A stretch of 64,000 nucleotides of DNA from Paramyrothecium sp. XJ0827 (lineage: Eukaryota > Ascomycota > Sordariomycetes > Hypocreales > Stachybotryaceae), in contig JAJFPB010000011.1 in assembly GCA_020881915.1 (NCBI GenBank), positions 1-64,000 of the forward strand. Direction: 5' to 3'. Position numbers and translations under genes: made by a program. The notes beneath the pieces were generated by a model. It had not been told where the DNA came from and made no database searches. It saw only the letters and a list, made by a program, of their open reading frames with translations. Shown here in pieces: positions 22,508 to 33,140 of the stretch. Positions within the stretch are counted from its first letter, which is position 1. Each line of letters begins with the position of its first letter.

Positions 22508-23428
22508 CTATGCATAGAGTACCAAGTCCAACCCGTCGTCATCCTGGCCCGACGGGTCAGAGATACCTGTACTTGCGACTGCTTCACCATTCTCCCTAGT
22601 AATTTCACCCAGCATCCCTTCCTGGTCACCTTCTATGTGAGTGGGCGGGACGGAGACGGTCATGGTGAGTGGGTGAATGGTTTCAGACGTAAAAGTGATG
22701 TCGTGGAGGGACGGTGTATGCGACTCCCAAAACTGCCAACCGCTCGGCCGCTGCTTCAGTCTCATTTCCACATAGCCGCAGGCAATGATGACCTCGTCCT
22801 TGTAGGTACCAGAGAGCTCAGCTTTGGTGTTGCCGCCGGCATTCGCCTCCAGCGTGAGGTCACCGACTCCCCCCGGTCCCCCCATGGCCTCGCTCGCGAC
22901 AGTGGCGTTGCCGCCGGCTTCGCGCTCCTCCGACTCGACGTTTCCCACCCCCATCTCAAGACAGGAGATGATGCTGACTATGATTCCGAACTTAGCCTCG
23001 GGGAACCGCTGGAACAACTCGATGATCGGCCCGTTGTACTTGTCGTTGTTGAGCAGACTCTCGATCTTGCTGTTCTGCTCCTCCATGGTGATGCGGCGGA
23101 AGCCCGGGATCGACAGTTTGATCTGGCTCGACTTCTTGTGCTTGTAGAAGAGACTCAGGACCTTACTGATGGAGGCCTTGGCGCTCTCGTCGTGTGCCTT
23201 TTCACGGAGCACCTCGGCGTTTTTGGCCTCGACGTGTTTGGGGTAGAGGTTTGGTTCGAGCTCCTTCAGGTCCGGCCCGACGGTAGGCAGGCGCGGCCTG
23301 ATGGTGGACTCTGTGGGACGCTTCAGGGAGTCGCCTTCGAAGTATACGGCTCGGCCGAGGAGATCGGGGATCCGGTGGCCGGGGACCGGCTCGGTGAGGA
23401 GGAAATAGTCCTTGGTTGCGGGGGGCAT
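22508..23428 (-). CDS. Gasdermin-like pore-forming cell-death protein
   Basis: A single-exon gene encodes 306 residues, close to the size of known fungal gasdermin-like proteins. The N-terminus DYFLLTEPVPGHRIPDLLGR, a basic central stretch (KHKKSSQIKLSIPGF), a Gly/Ala/Glu-rich region, and the strand DEVIIACGYVEMRLK fit the fungal gasdermin family (RCD-1, HET-Q1) as I remember it. Family members permeabilise the plasma membrane once a C-terminal inhibitory tail is cut off. About 80 acidic residues follow the last strand here and could be that tail. The neighbouring CHAT protease gene is divergent, which fits the protease-plus-gasdermin pairs reported in fungi. The call rests on short motifs and context, so a profile or fold search is needed. 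The alternative is an unrelated fungal protein. Confidence 0.62.
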   Translation of the reverse strand: MPPATKDYFLLTEPVPGHRIPDLLGRAVYFEGDSLKRPTESTIRPRLPTVGPDLKELEPNLYPKHVEAKNAEVLREKAHDESAKASISKVLSLFYKHKKSSQIKLSIPGFRRITMEEQNSKIESLLNNDKYNGPIIELFQRFPEAKFGIIVSIISCLEMGVGNVESEEREAGGNATVASEAMGGPGGVGDLTLEANAGGNTKAELSGTYKDEVIIACGYVEMRLKQRPSGWQFWESHTPSLHDITFTSETIHPLTMTVSVPPTHIEGDQEGMLGEITRENGEAVASTGISDPSGQDDDGLDLVLYA

Positions 23429-23709
23429 TTTGAGTTTACCTATGTTCGAGTCAGTATCTTGTCCGGGTCGTGTCTAGACAGGACAAGGACAGAGCAGAAT
23501 AATGACAAGACTGTATAAAGACAGGGTAAACTGGGTTGAAGCCAGAACCTGTCTCCTATATTTTTTATATTTAGGTAGGTTGAGCGCGCTTGCCACTGAC
23601 CTTTTCCAAGGGAGTGGATGGGTTTTAAAATGTTTGGTTGTAGTTGAGGATAATAGAAAAGGGAATTAATTGAGGGTCAAGGTTGTGGACGCGAGGAGAG
23701 GGAAGGTCT

Positions 23710-23803
23710 TGATGAAATAAGGTTGGGGGCTCAGCTCTGATGAAATAAGGTTGGGGGCTCAGCTCTGATGAAATAAGGTTGGGGGCTCAGCTCTGATGAA
23801 ATA
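23710..23803. repeat. 28-bp tandem repeat in the divergent promoter
   Basis: Three exact 28-bp units start at 23710, 23738 and 23766, followed by a partial fourth at 23794. The core is TGATGAAATAAGG plus TTGGGGGCTCAGCTC. It lies between the gasdermin-like gene and the CHAT gene, which are transcribed away from each other, so it could influence both promoters. Confidence 0.95.
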
Positions 23804-23968
23804 TCATGCCACAGCTGCCCGCCTCCGAGTCCCAAGCGCATGTGATAAAGTCCAACAACTTCGTATGATACATCACGTTCATCTGCCATTGACGATATAA
23901 TGCATTTGGTCCTGTCGCAGCCCCTTTGAACTGGACCAAGTCTGGACGTCCAATGGACACTGGGCGAC

Positions 23969-26330
23969 ATGCTCCAATTCTTTAGGATACGCCAGTATAT
24001 TGTGCTTTTTCTTACACCATTAGCCAGCGAAATGCTGCGAATGCCTCTCCGGCTCCACATTGACGCCTTCCTTCCACGACCTCCCTACAACAGCAACTGC
24101 GACAGCGCAGACAATATCAGCATTACCCGCAAGAGTTACGAGGGCAAGTGTCTCAACGGCCATCGGATCTGGACTGTGGTCGTCGCGATCAATGGCGAGA
24201 GCAATGAAAAGACCCTGACGGATCCTTTTGCTGACGTAGAGTACGGAGATCACATAAATCCTCGCACAGGACTTCTATGCGACGAGGTACGGCCGCAAAA
24301 CCTGCACTCCCCTATTTAAAACAAAATTATGGTGCCTTTTGGGGGTTGTCTAACAACTTTTCGATGAAAATCAGTGCTCAAGGTCTTATTTCAAAAAGCT
24401 TGTGTCCCAATTGGGCCTCGAAGGTGTTGTGTGCCAGGGCTTGCCGCACCGCCAAATCACCATCCACGAAGAACTCGACAACGAAATAAAAGGCGACCGC
24501 GATGCGACGAGCGAACCGAGCATATATTCCCTTTTCTGGGAGGTGCTGGAGAATGTGCATTTTTGGCAGGCCTGCGCACTGACGAGAGTCAGGCTCTGTC
24601 GCACATGGACATTCGCTAAAGTAGAGTCCGGTTTTGTCACGCAGCAAGTACCACAGCCGTCCTTACTATCGGGCCAGAAGGCAGAATATCGCATACTGCT
24701 TGTCATAGCCAGGTCGTCCAGGCGGGACGCGACCGGGAGATATCGGGACTATCGTCCAAATCTCGTGCTGGGCGCCCTACTCAAGATTGCCTTCTGGTGC
24801 AAACAATGGGGCCGCCTGCCCAGAGTGCGCGTCGACGTGGTGCGACCTGGGACGATCGATGAGCTCGGGCGCGAGCTCAGGAGGCGCAAAAAGAGGCCCT
24901 ATGACATTGTTCATCTGGACATGCATGGGAAAATTGATATAAGACCGTCGTCCATACAATCTTCGTCGATGGCAGCAACGCCGTATCTGCGATTTGCGAA
25001 GCATTACAATGAAGACCTAGGCAGGTTTCGTGACAGGGAGGACCCCGTCGCGGCGCTCATGCAGCACGACGACTCGTTGGACGACGTCGAGGTGGTCAAA
25101 GTCGCGTCGCTACTGCAGAAGTACGGCATCACCAATGTCGCCCTCAGCGCTTGCCTCTCGTCCTACGCACAGCGGGACATGCTTGCCAACATGTGTCACG
25201 TCTTCCTGAGCCACGGCGCCTCGAATGTCTCGGCCATGAGCTTCCAGGTACTCGCGAACACGGCGCAGGTCTACTACGCCGCCTTCTACGAGGCGCTACT
25301 CGTCAATGGCCAGTCCTTCCTAAGCGCTGCTGCCGTCGGCCGCGAGGCCCTCCGTGCGGACCCCCGCCAGTCCGCCAACGCTCCGATCCCGACAAACTAC
25401 CACCGCGCCGCCAGGGTCTCTACTAACGACTTCTGGCCGAAGCACCGCCAGCGAGTGGCTTGGCTCTGGCTGTTTGCGGGATACTGCTTGCGACTGGGTG
25501 CGATTCTGGGCGTTGCATCAGCCTGGCTGCCGCTCTACTCTCCGGCGGCATGGTTTAAATTTCCGGGGGGACGCCTCGGCAGCCTGTCGCTCGCCAGCAT
25601 GGTCTGGTATGGGTCGGTCCGTTGGGTGCGGCAACTGCAATGCCCGCTCTGGCTTTGGAGGCCGCGCCCGGTCAAGGTCTTCCACCCGCGCGAGAACCTC
25701 AGGCAGTTGAGCGGTCACGTTGAGATTGAGCACCTGGTGCTGGAAGACCGCCTTAAGGTCGAAGCCAATCAGGGCGCGGTCTATCTCTGGAGCGGCGACG
25801 CCAAGGCAGCGCTGGGAAGGGTGATCGCGCGTCTGGCCCGGGTGTGGGTGCGTACGGGCTTTGTCGACTCCATCGACATCATCCCGGCCATGGTGTTCAC
25901 GTCGCGGCTCTCTAGTCTGCAGTGTTGGCTTCGATTGTGGATCACGCGCCATACGAGCAATGGTACAGATAGTGATGGCCTTGGTCGAAGATGGCTCGTT
26001 GTTATCACTGACTTTGACGGGTTTTACGATGTCTATCGTCGGCGCGGTAGACCGGCGTCGGGGATGAACATTTCGGGCGCGGCTCTTACAGAGTTGCAGG
26101 ATGCCCTTTGGCGCATGACAGAGTTTGTCAGTCGTTATGAAGAGGACAATGAGACTGATGTAGAAAACGGGGACTCGAACGACGGCACGGTGATTGGAAA
26201 GCCATACCTGATTATTACGGGGTCGTACAGGGCCGACCAATGGCAACAACTGTCATGGTTCAAACCGGAGATCACGGAGACCATTGGTCGAGCAGTGCCG
26301 CACCTCCACGACATCAAGCCGTCTCAGTAA
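23969..26330 (+). CDS. CHAT (caspase-like) protease with degenerate STAND NTPase
   Basis: Exon 1 (start at 23969, or ATG 24041) ends at 24286; an 88-bp GTACGG...CTAAC...CAG intron (24287-24374) joins in phase to exon 2 (24375-26330), giving 733-757 residues. The CHAT protease fold shows YDIVHLDMHG (candidate catalytic His codons at 24912 and 24924) and NVALSACLSS (Cys codon at 25152), followed by the usual SHGASNVSAMSF and AFYEALL segments. Two hydrophobic segments follow (about 25455-25530 and 25590-25660). The C-terminus resembles a STAND NTPase but its P-loop reads SGDAKAALGR instead of GxxGxGKS, while WLVVITDFD and YLIITGSYR keep the later motifs. It is the likely activating protease for the divergent gasdermin-like protein. 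Additional 5' exons are possible. Confidence 0.8.
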
Positions 26331-26741
26331 TAGCCAGGTTCAGTATGTATATATGCCATGAAGATCCTTCGGCTTGACGTCTTTCAGTCTAAAAGGCTCC
26401 GACGGGGTCACTCCCATGGTTCCGAGTAGTGAGGGAAGTTAGGAAATCGGCGTTGTGAAAATATTACTCAGCGTTACCGTCACGTGCTTACTCTTATCTT
26501 CTAAGACTTCACGCGGCGGCCACCTTGGGTAAGCATTTCCGATGAACATCTAGTTATAAAAATATATTTTAATAGTTTCTAAGATACACTTAACTTTATT
26601 AAAAGAAATCCTAAGTACGAAATTATCTAAAGATATTATAGGTGTAATTATATAGAGGTTTTATATACTCTAGATAGAAAAGATAAAGTAGGAAAATACC
26701 CCTTTAAGTCCTAGATTATATAATAGAAGAATAGTACTTTT
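26331..26741. other. Intergenic, becoming AT-rich
   Basis: From about 26540 the base composition turns strongly AT-rich with many TATA and TAATA runs. This is typical of old transposon DNA mutated by RIP, though no family can be recognised. The AT-rich segment resumes after the solo LTR. Confidence 0.6.
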
Positions 26742-27327
26742 TGTCACGACCCGCACTAACCTCGTGACTAAGCCAGAACGGAACAACCATGACCCGTTCG
26801 GGCTACGACGGATGCTACGTAGAAGGGACGAAGGAACCAACCTACGGACCACGGCTCAAGGCCATGCCTACCCTCACCAAGGACATGGTCACGTGGGACC
26901 AACAGAGTAAAAGATTCAGGCGCACGACAGGAGAGTACGTCGGGCGCGATGCCATAGCCATCCTAGGACTCAGTGAGAATACGGTACCCGCCTGGCAGGG
27001 TAAGGGGACGCTTTAGGAATAGCGTCAGCCGGGAAGATCACGGTGAGCGAGCGCTCACGGTGATCGGGAAGGATCACGGTGATCCAGCAAGGACAGACAA
27101 ACTATATAGATGGCGAGTCTCTCGCGTGTACTCCGTTAGATACTCGACAGCTATCAATAACATACAGTCCCCGAGGTAACCTTCATCGCACTGTTCTCTC
27201 ATAGACTAGTGACAACCCCTTGTGTGCTTCAGATACCTTCTCGTCGTTCTGTCTAAGGACAAACGAACCCCCAACGATCCTTAGTGACCCTATACCTTTC
27301 GGTGTAAGGCTACCCCCGATCGTCACA
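26742..27327. mobile_element. Solo LTR of a retrotransposon (586 bp)
   Basis: The segment starts TGTCACGACCCG and ends CGATCGTCACA, the TG...CA ends of an LTR. It is flanked on both sides by the 5-bp direct repeat CTTTT (26737-26741 and 27328-27332), a typical LTR-element target duplication. No internal retroelement sequence is present, so this is a solo LTR left by LTR-LTR recombination. A short open frame inside (26789-27016) is not a gene. The surrounding DNA is AT-rich while the LTR is not, so the LTR entered later than the decay of its host sequence. Confidence 0.88.
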
Positions 27328-27332
27328 CTTTT

Positions 27333-27608
27333 CTTGTCTTATCTTAATTAGAGTATAAGTACGTAGAAACCGGTCTTGAGTTATATAATAATAGCTAGTT
27401 TAGTAACTGGCTTTACTTAGAATATTATTACCTAGCTAGATTTAATTAATTAAAATTTAATAAATTTCTACTACTAACCTACATTTAATAGAAAGCCAAG
27501 GTAACTATAGAATAATAATATAATATAATACCTATTAATAAGTTTAATTATTATATACCTTTATAACTGGGATACTTCTCTTTATTAACTAGTTATTAAT
27601 ATAATATA
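27333..27608. other. AT-rich spacer
   Basis: This continues the AT-rich DNA that precedes the solo LTR, with many TTAATTAATTAAAA-type runs. It has no genes and ends at the TA target site of the second pogo element. Confidence 0.7.
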
Positions 27609-27610
27609 TA

Positions 27611-29452
27611 ACGTACATGCATAACGAGTTGGCCAACATAACGAGTTGGCCAAAAATCCCTCATCCTACATCTCAATCAATTGATCAAATGATTCACCAC
27701 AACTAGCCATGTCAAGCTCAATTAATGAGGGCGATATCAATCTTGCACTTCAAGCCCTTCGAAAAGACCCAAAATTAAGTCTGCGACGTGCTGCACGGAT
27801 CTACAACATCCCTCGGCAGACATTGCGTAACCGGCAGTGTGGAAAACAGTCTAGACGCGATACTATGGCCAATTTACGTAAACTTTCTGATCTTGAGGAG
27901 CAGACGATAGTTCAGTATGTTCTTGATCTAGATTCACGAGGATTTTCACCCCGGCTTTGTGGTGTTGAAGAAATGGCCAATCGACTGCTTGCTGATCGCA
28001 ATATGCCTTCTGTTGGACCACGCTGGGCTTCGAATTTTATTAAGCGGCAACCAGAGCTCAAGACGCGTTTCTTTCGCAGATATGACTACCAGAGAGCCAA
28101 ATGCGAAGATCCAGTCGCAATAAACGCGTGGTTCTCGCTTGTACAGAACACAATCGCGAAGTACGGTATAGGATCAAATGATCTGTATAACTTCGATGAG
28201 ACTGGCTTTATGATGGGCGTTATTGCAAGCGGAATGGTTGTTACGGGTACAGAAAAGCGTCAGAACCCTAAAAAGTCCAGCCTGGAAACCGGGAATGGGT
28301 TACAGCGATCCAATCGATCAATGCTGAAGGGTGGGTGCTACCGCCGTTCATCATCGTTGCAGGCCAATATCATCTCTCGAGTTGGTACCAAGAAAGCAAC
28401 CTCCCGGGCGATTGGGCTATCGCAACCACCAAAAATGGCTGGACCGATAACGAAACAGGCCTTGAGTGGCTAAAGCACTTCAATCGGCATACAATCAATA
28501 GATCAAATGGTGCCTATCGTCTTCTGGTCCTTGACGGGCATGAAAGCCACCATTCAGTCGCCTTTGAGGATTTCTGCAAGGAGAACAAGATCATTACACT
28601 CTGTATGCCACCTCATTCGTCTCATCTACTTCAGCCTCTTGATGTGGCCTGCTTTGGGCCGCTTAAGAAAGCTTACGGTCGAGAAATAGAGCATTTGATC
28701 AAATGCTCTATAACACACATTTCGAAGACCGAGTTCTTTCCTGCCTTCCACGCCGCACACCAAGCCACTATGACGAAGAAAAATATCCAGGGAGGTTTCA
28801 GAGGGGCTGGACTTGTTCCTCTTGATGTAAAGCATGTGATCTCGAAGCTTGATATCCAATTACGAACTCCAACACCTCCTACAGGTGAGTCAGAGCTTCC
28901 TGACCCTTGGACTTCAAAGACACCAAAGACCATCCGGGAAACCGAATCTCAGTCCGAGTATCTAAGAAGACGAATTGAAAGGCATCACAGCAGCTCCCCA
29001 GCATCAATTATTGAGGCCTTGAAGTCAATGACTAAGGGAACTAAGGCAGTATTGCATGAAATGACATTACTGAGGGCTGAGGTCAGGGATCTTCGAGAGG
29101 CAAATGAGATACTAAGCCGGCGCCGGAGGGAAAAAAAGAAACGCCTACGTAATGGAGGGACAATGACTGTAGAGGAAGGTCAAGGATCAATTGATCAAAT
29201 GGATGTGAACACGCAGATAGTGGCCGAATCATCGAGGAGAGGTGGTCAAGGAAGGTCGGCACAACCGACCCAAAGGCGCTGTGGTGTGTGCGGTAAGCCC
29301 GGACATAATGCACGAACTTGCAAGATTGAGGTAGAGGTATCTGAGCAAGAGTATATCGACTAGTTTTAATTGGTCAAATGGTCTGTTGTGTTTTTATTGA
29401 AGTTTCTATCTTGAGGGTTGAGATTAGTGGCCAACTCGTTATGCATGTACGT
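27611..29452 (+). mobile_element. pogo-type DNA transposon, copy 2 (1842 bp)
   Basis: Terminal inverted repeats of 25 bp (27611-27635 and 29428-29452) begin ACGTACATGCATAACGAG, and TA flanks both ends. On the left the ATAACGAGTTGGCCA unit is repeated a second time; on the right it is present once. The first eight bases match copy 1 at 16.5 kb but the rest of the repeat differs, so the two are related families rather than sister insertions. Confidence 0.95.
27709..29363 (+). pseudogene. pogo transposase, one frameshift
   Basis: The frame starts at ATG 27709 and shows the helix-turn-helix region (LALQALRKDPKLSLRRAARI), the CENP-B-type segment, YNFDETGF, then after a frame change in AAAAAG near 28275 the rest of the DDE domain (LVLDGHESH, LLQPLDVACF) and a CCHC knuckle (CGVCGKPGHNARTC). 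It is similar along its full length to the transposase at 16.6-18.2 kb. A single indel separates it from an intact gene. All three catalytic Asp positions are present. Confidence 0.92.
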
Positions 29453-29549
29453 TAACTTACATGTATGTACATATGTACATACTAGCTCATACATAATTTC
29501 TGTATTATCCCTTACACTAACGATACCTTGGGGGTAGAAGGTTTCTTCT

Positions 29550-29942
29550 GTGCCTGTAACTAGTGGTTATACTCTCTTCAATGATTCAACACTGGAAACA
29601 CAATCCAGACTCGTTAGCGGGGTTGTCAACATCGGGGATAGTCCAGGCCATGTGGCAGCTGGCAGTCCTGTGGCGCCGCGGCGGACCGAGAATGAGTTAT
29701 GCAATAACGGCACCGGGGATGATGAGATTTCCTTCGAAGAAGATGAGTATGGGGTTGAGAGATTGGATGCCAAGGTTCGTATTGCAAGGAAGATGTGGTA
29801 TAAGGTTAAGTGGAAAGGCTATGGCGAACAAGAGAATAGCTGGGTGAGGAAGGCGGACATTGGCGATGCAGCACTCAATCGATCTGCTCCAAAGGTCAAT
29901 ATTGAGTTTCAGGTTGTGAAATTGATATGCAAAAAGGGATAA
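29550..29942 (+). CDS. Chromodomain protein or chromodomain relic
   Basis: A 130-residue frame contains a recognisable chromodomain: EYGVERLDAKVRIAR, then MWYKVKWKGYGEQENSW. The first 60 residues are Gly/Ser/Asn-rich without a recognised domain. Just upstream (29512-29556) lies an intron-end-like sequence almost identical to the splice acceptor of the gene at 37.3 kb, so the frame may be the last exon of a larger gene whose front was lost beside the pogo element. A leftover integrase chromodomain of an LTR retroelement is another possibility. Confidence 0.5.
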   Translation: MPVTSGYTLFNDSTLETQSRLVSGVVNIGDSPGHVAAGSPVAPRRTENELCNNGTGDDEISFEEDEYGVERLDAKVRIARKMWYKVKWKGYGEQENSWVRKADIGDAALNRSAPKVNIEFQVVKLICKKG

Positions 29943-30153
29943 GTTAGAGAGTTCTTATATGAGGCACTTTTACAAGGACCCTCACATACCGAAACGCTTT
30001 GGCTAGGTAGGGGGGACCTAACTATTAAGGCTATCGCTGCATTTGAAGAAAGATAGTACTGGAGTATAGATAGATTCAACATAGAAATAATAAAAATAAG
30101 GGAAGTTACCTGGACTACTGTTTGGCGGTTTTTTCTTTTTTTAAACATTGTTA

Positions 30154-30608
30154 TTAGTTTAAGTCTACTAATACATTATTCTTAAGCTCCTGTAGCTTGG
30201 GTAGAATCTGATCCAAGTCTTCCGAAAACACTTTTATAATTTGTTTAAAGTATGCTGCTTCCTGCTCAAGATGCTTCATCTTATTCTCATAGTCATGATA
30301 GCAACTTTTTAGTTCCTCTAGTTGTTCTTCTGCCAGCTGCCGCCGGGAAATCTCCTCTGCTACTTGGCATCGCTGTTGCTCCAGTTCCTCAGATAGCCTC
30401 CCAACTTCACCCTCAAGCTTGGCGATATTTTCTGTGAAGCTTATTAATGGATAGAACTAGCAAATCCTTAATCAGTTGCTCCTAAACCTAAAACCTCACG
30501 TATACATACTGTGCTATTAATATTCCCCGTTTTGGTTGACTCTGTGTATTGAACCTCAAATTTCTGGCCGACTTCTTCGGTGTTTACCCGATCGGCTTGA
30601 CGCCGCAT
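30154..30608 (-). CDS. Small two-exon coiled-coil protein
   Basis: ATG at 30608 opens a 33-codon exon (to 30510) ending NINST; a 53-bp intron with GTATGT, CTGAT and TAG (30457-30509) joins it in phase 0 to a 100-codon exon (30456-30154). Exon 2 is a clear heptad-type coiled coil: KLEGEVGRLSEELEQQ, then RRQLAEEQLEELKSCY, then KHLEQEAAYFKQII. The total is 133 residues. The joined frame and consensus intron support a real gene or the 3' end of one. No family or function is recognised. Confidence 0.55.
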
Positions 30609-31060
30609 CTCAAACGAGAAACGCTACGCTGCCTCCTCATTCCTTCAGGGTCAAAGAGAGGCGGCCGCCCAGAGGCCAGGGTTCTTATCCCTGTCTAAGT
30701 CTATACTGGTTTAAAGTCCCACCGGGAGGTCCGAGTCGCAGACACAAGTCCAGGATGTAGAATTAATAAACTCCACATAATCTTGAGATGTCTATTGGGA
30801 AGGCGATGTTTGGATTTGATAGGAACTTTAGTAATGTACTGCTCTCACAAGATATTCGCCTGAAGGACGTCTCATTAAGAAACGATGTGAGGCATTCCAT
30901 TTATAGGATATGCGAAGATGTTAGATTTCCACTACATTCTACCACATCTTGGTACAACACATCATTGTAATATTTGCTGTCAAAGTCATGCTGAATACCT
31001 TTCTCTGCCATAAAGATTTCTATTGAAACATCTTATGCTAGTCAGCAACTTCCCTCCTGC
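30609..31060. other. Interval without a recognised gene
   Basis: Short open frames only. Nothing is identified between the coiled-coil gene and the MACPF-like gene. Confidence 0.5.
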
Positions 31061-33140
31061 CTAAGACTTCTTGACATAAAAGCTAAAGTCGTCATCACCA
31101 CGCGGCGTTGCATCCTTAAGCTCCAGCTTTACGACTCCCATCTCCGGAATAGGATCCATAGTCACTTTTCCGTCGACAATATCCGTCATTTTCTCTTCAA
31201 ATCCCCACAGCTGGCTTGTTTGCTTGTACCCAGGGGTGATGGTGTTTCTTCCCATCAGACAGATGTACCTATCATCATTCACACTTTTACCAAAGATGAT
31301 CTTGGTGGTTAACATAACCTGGTCAAAATCATAGGCTTCGAAACTGAACAGCTCGTTGGCCGTGGGATGTTTGTGGTCATCAATAACTGCTTCCGTAAGT
31401 ATCGTATTCATACGTTATATAGATATATGGTCTTCGAACGGGGAAAGGACAACGAGCAACATACAGTGGGTTCTCCCGTTGGTCAAGCGAATGGATTGAG
31501 CGATGAATTTTCTTTTCTTGACAGCAAGCTGGGAAATTGGTGTCAGTAGGGAACCATGACATTTTCTTAGCCAGGTATCTAAGACTGACCAAGACTTCAC
31601 TCTGAAGAGTTTTCGGATTGTTCCCGGGCGGCGACGTGGCCTCTCTGGGTGTCTTGCTAACTTTATCTACCTAGAGATTTGGTTAGACGCCACTTCTTCG
31701 TAAGTAGACTAGGGTTCCAATGCGCACCCAGCTTCTGTAGACCTGCAGCTGGTTGCTGACCTTGGTGTCGAGCTGATCACGGCCCGTTCTGCCACTTGTA
31801 TAATGGCTCGAGTCGACTAGAGGAAGTTTAGCTCAACACCTGGTACATTTATTGGAAACGGTGCGCCATACTTGCTCGGAGCATTTTCTGAATGACCAGA
31901 CACTCGGTAAAGTCGCCGAACACCGCCCAGCTCTAAGGGAAAGGTGTCAGCGAGAAAGGTGCGTTAAAACGGGAGTCCACACATACTCGATCTTTGGCTT
32001 CGGCATAGTCAAGTGGCTGAAATTCGTTGTTAAAGTTGGGAATGTTAGAATACTTTTCCAATAGCGCACTGTGTTTATGATTAGCAAATTGAACCATCCA
32101 TTCAGCTGTAGATTATACTCTCACAATCTCTTGTAGGTATGCTTCGAGGCACTATTGTAAAAAGCGTCGGCAACCTGCTTGAGGCGCAACATGTCATTGT
32201 CCGCCCCCTCGCTCGGCTGCATCTCGGTCGGAGTTCCAACGTAGTGAAGGTAGATTTTGACCTCGGAGCTTTTCTGGATCTTCTCCATGCTTTGCTTCAC
32301 TTCAGAAGTGATTTCTGCATTGGCACTGTAGACCGGGAAAGCAGTCTTGGCCCTACACATCTAGCCCTGTCAGTGAGAGATTCAATGTCATATGGTAGCA
32401 ATTTTCCTGTAATACTCACGCGACCTGGAGCTCGTGAGATGTTGACTTCTCATTGGTGATGATGGAAACGCGAGCAAAGAGCGCCCCGCCCTTGACAAAA
32501 TCTGAATGTTGTTAGCTGCTGGGATGCAACATGATCATTTAGGAGAGTGATACCGGAAATGAAGCGGTCGCCGTATTTGCCTTGGGGATCGGATGACTCT
32601 TTCCAGTTGAACTTGTACTTGGATGTTGCGCTCGGCTGTCGCTGGGCGTCCACCTTGACTACATAGGTGAGCAGACTTTTCTTGATCTGAACTATTCATT
32701 AGCAAACACATTCTCGTAAGTTGTGTCAGATAGTTCGGTAGTCCTTACCTCTGTCTTGTCAAGAAACTTGGAGTCAATTCGAGATTCTGTTCCCCAGCCA
32801 GAAATTCCCGCACCAGCACTGATATCGAGTGTCTGCAAAAGTTCGCTATAGGGCAAGAAAGTTAGCCTGTTTCATCCTGCAAGACATTCGAACCTGTGGT
32901 GATATTACTTGTAGTCCTTGATTTCACTAGATTCATAGATTAGATTCATAGGGGCATCTGGGCCATTTATCGCCTCTACAGTCACGGCATCGTGCACGCA
33001 AGTCTGCTGCAGGTAGGAGTTGTAACTAGAGGATAGTAGCCCAGCATGTCAGCTTGATTCATTGGGGAACTCTCTGAATATGTTTACCCTTGGCCCTCAG
33101 TCATGCCATCGGCATATGGAACTCGAACTTGGCCGATCAT
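31061..33140 (-). CDS. MACPF-like protein, 12 exons
   Basis: Twelve exons on the minus strand (33140-33088, 33025-32909, 32845-32749, 32686-32554, 32501-32420, 32352-32125, 32068-31987, 31932-31872, 31816-31728, 31670-31590, 31528-31465, 31386-31061) join in phase to 470 residues. All introns are short GT-AG, several with a CTAAT or CTGAC branch site. The protein fits the fungal MACPF-like family: ISAGAGISGWG, then KFLDKTE, then YGDRFISG and DFVKGGALFARVSI, then AAKTAFPVYSANAEIT. MACPF proteins form membrane pores, often with a partner that recognises the target lipid. The divergent aegerolysin gene 1.66 kb away is such a partner type. No secretion signal is obvious at the N-terminus, as is common for aegerolysin/MACPF pairs. 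The family call is by eye; the gene model is firm. Confidence 0.78.

Noticed and set aside
22493..23518. 341-codon plus-strand frame antisense to the gasdermin-like gene
   Set aside because: It mirrors the real gene's codon bias; the minus strand gives the coherent protein.
26789..27016. 75-codon frame inside the LTR
   Set aside because: The LTR boundaries with target duplication explain the sequence; the frame has no homology that I recognise.
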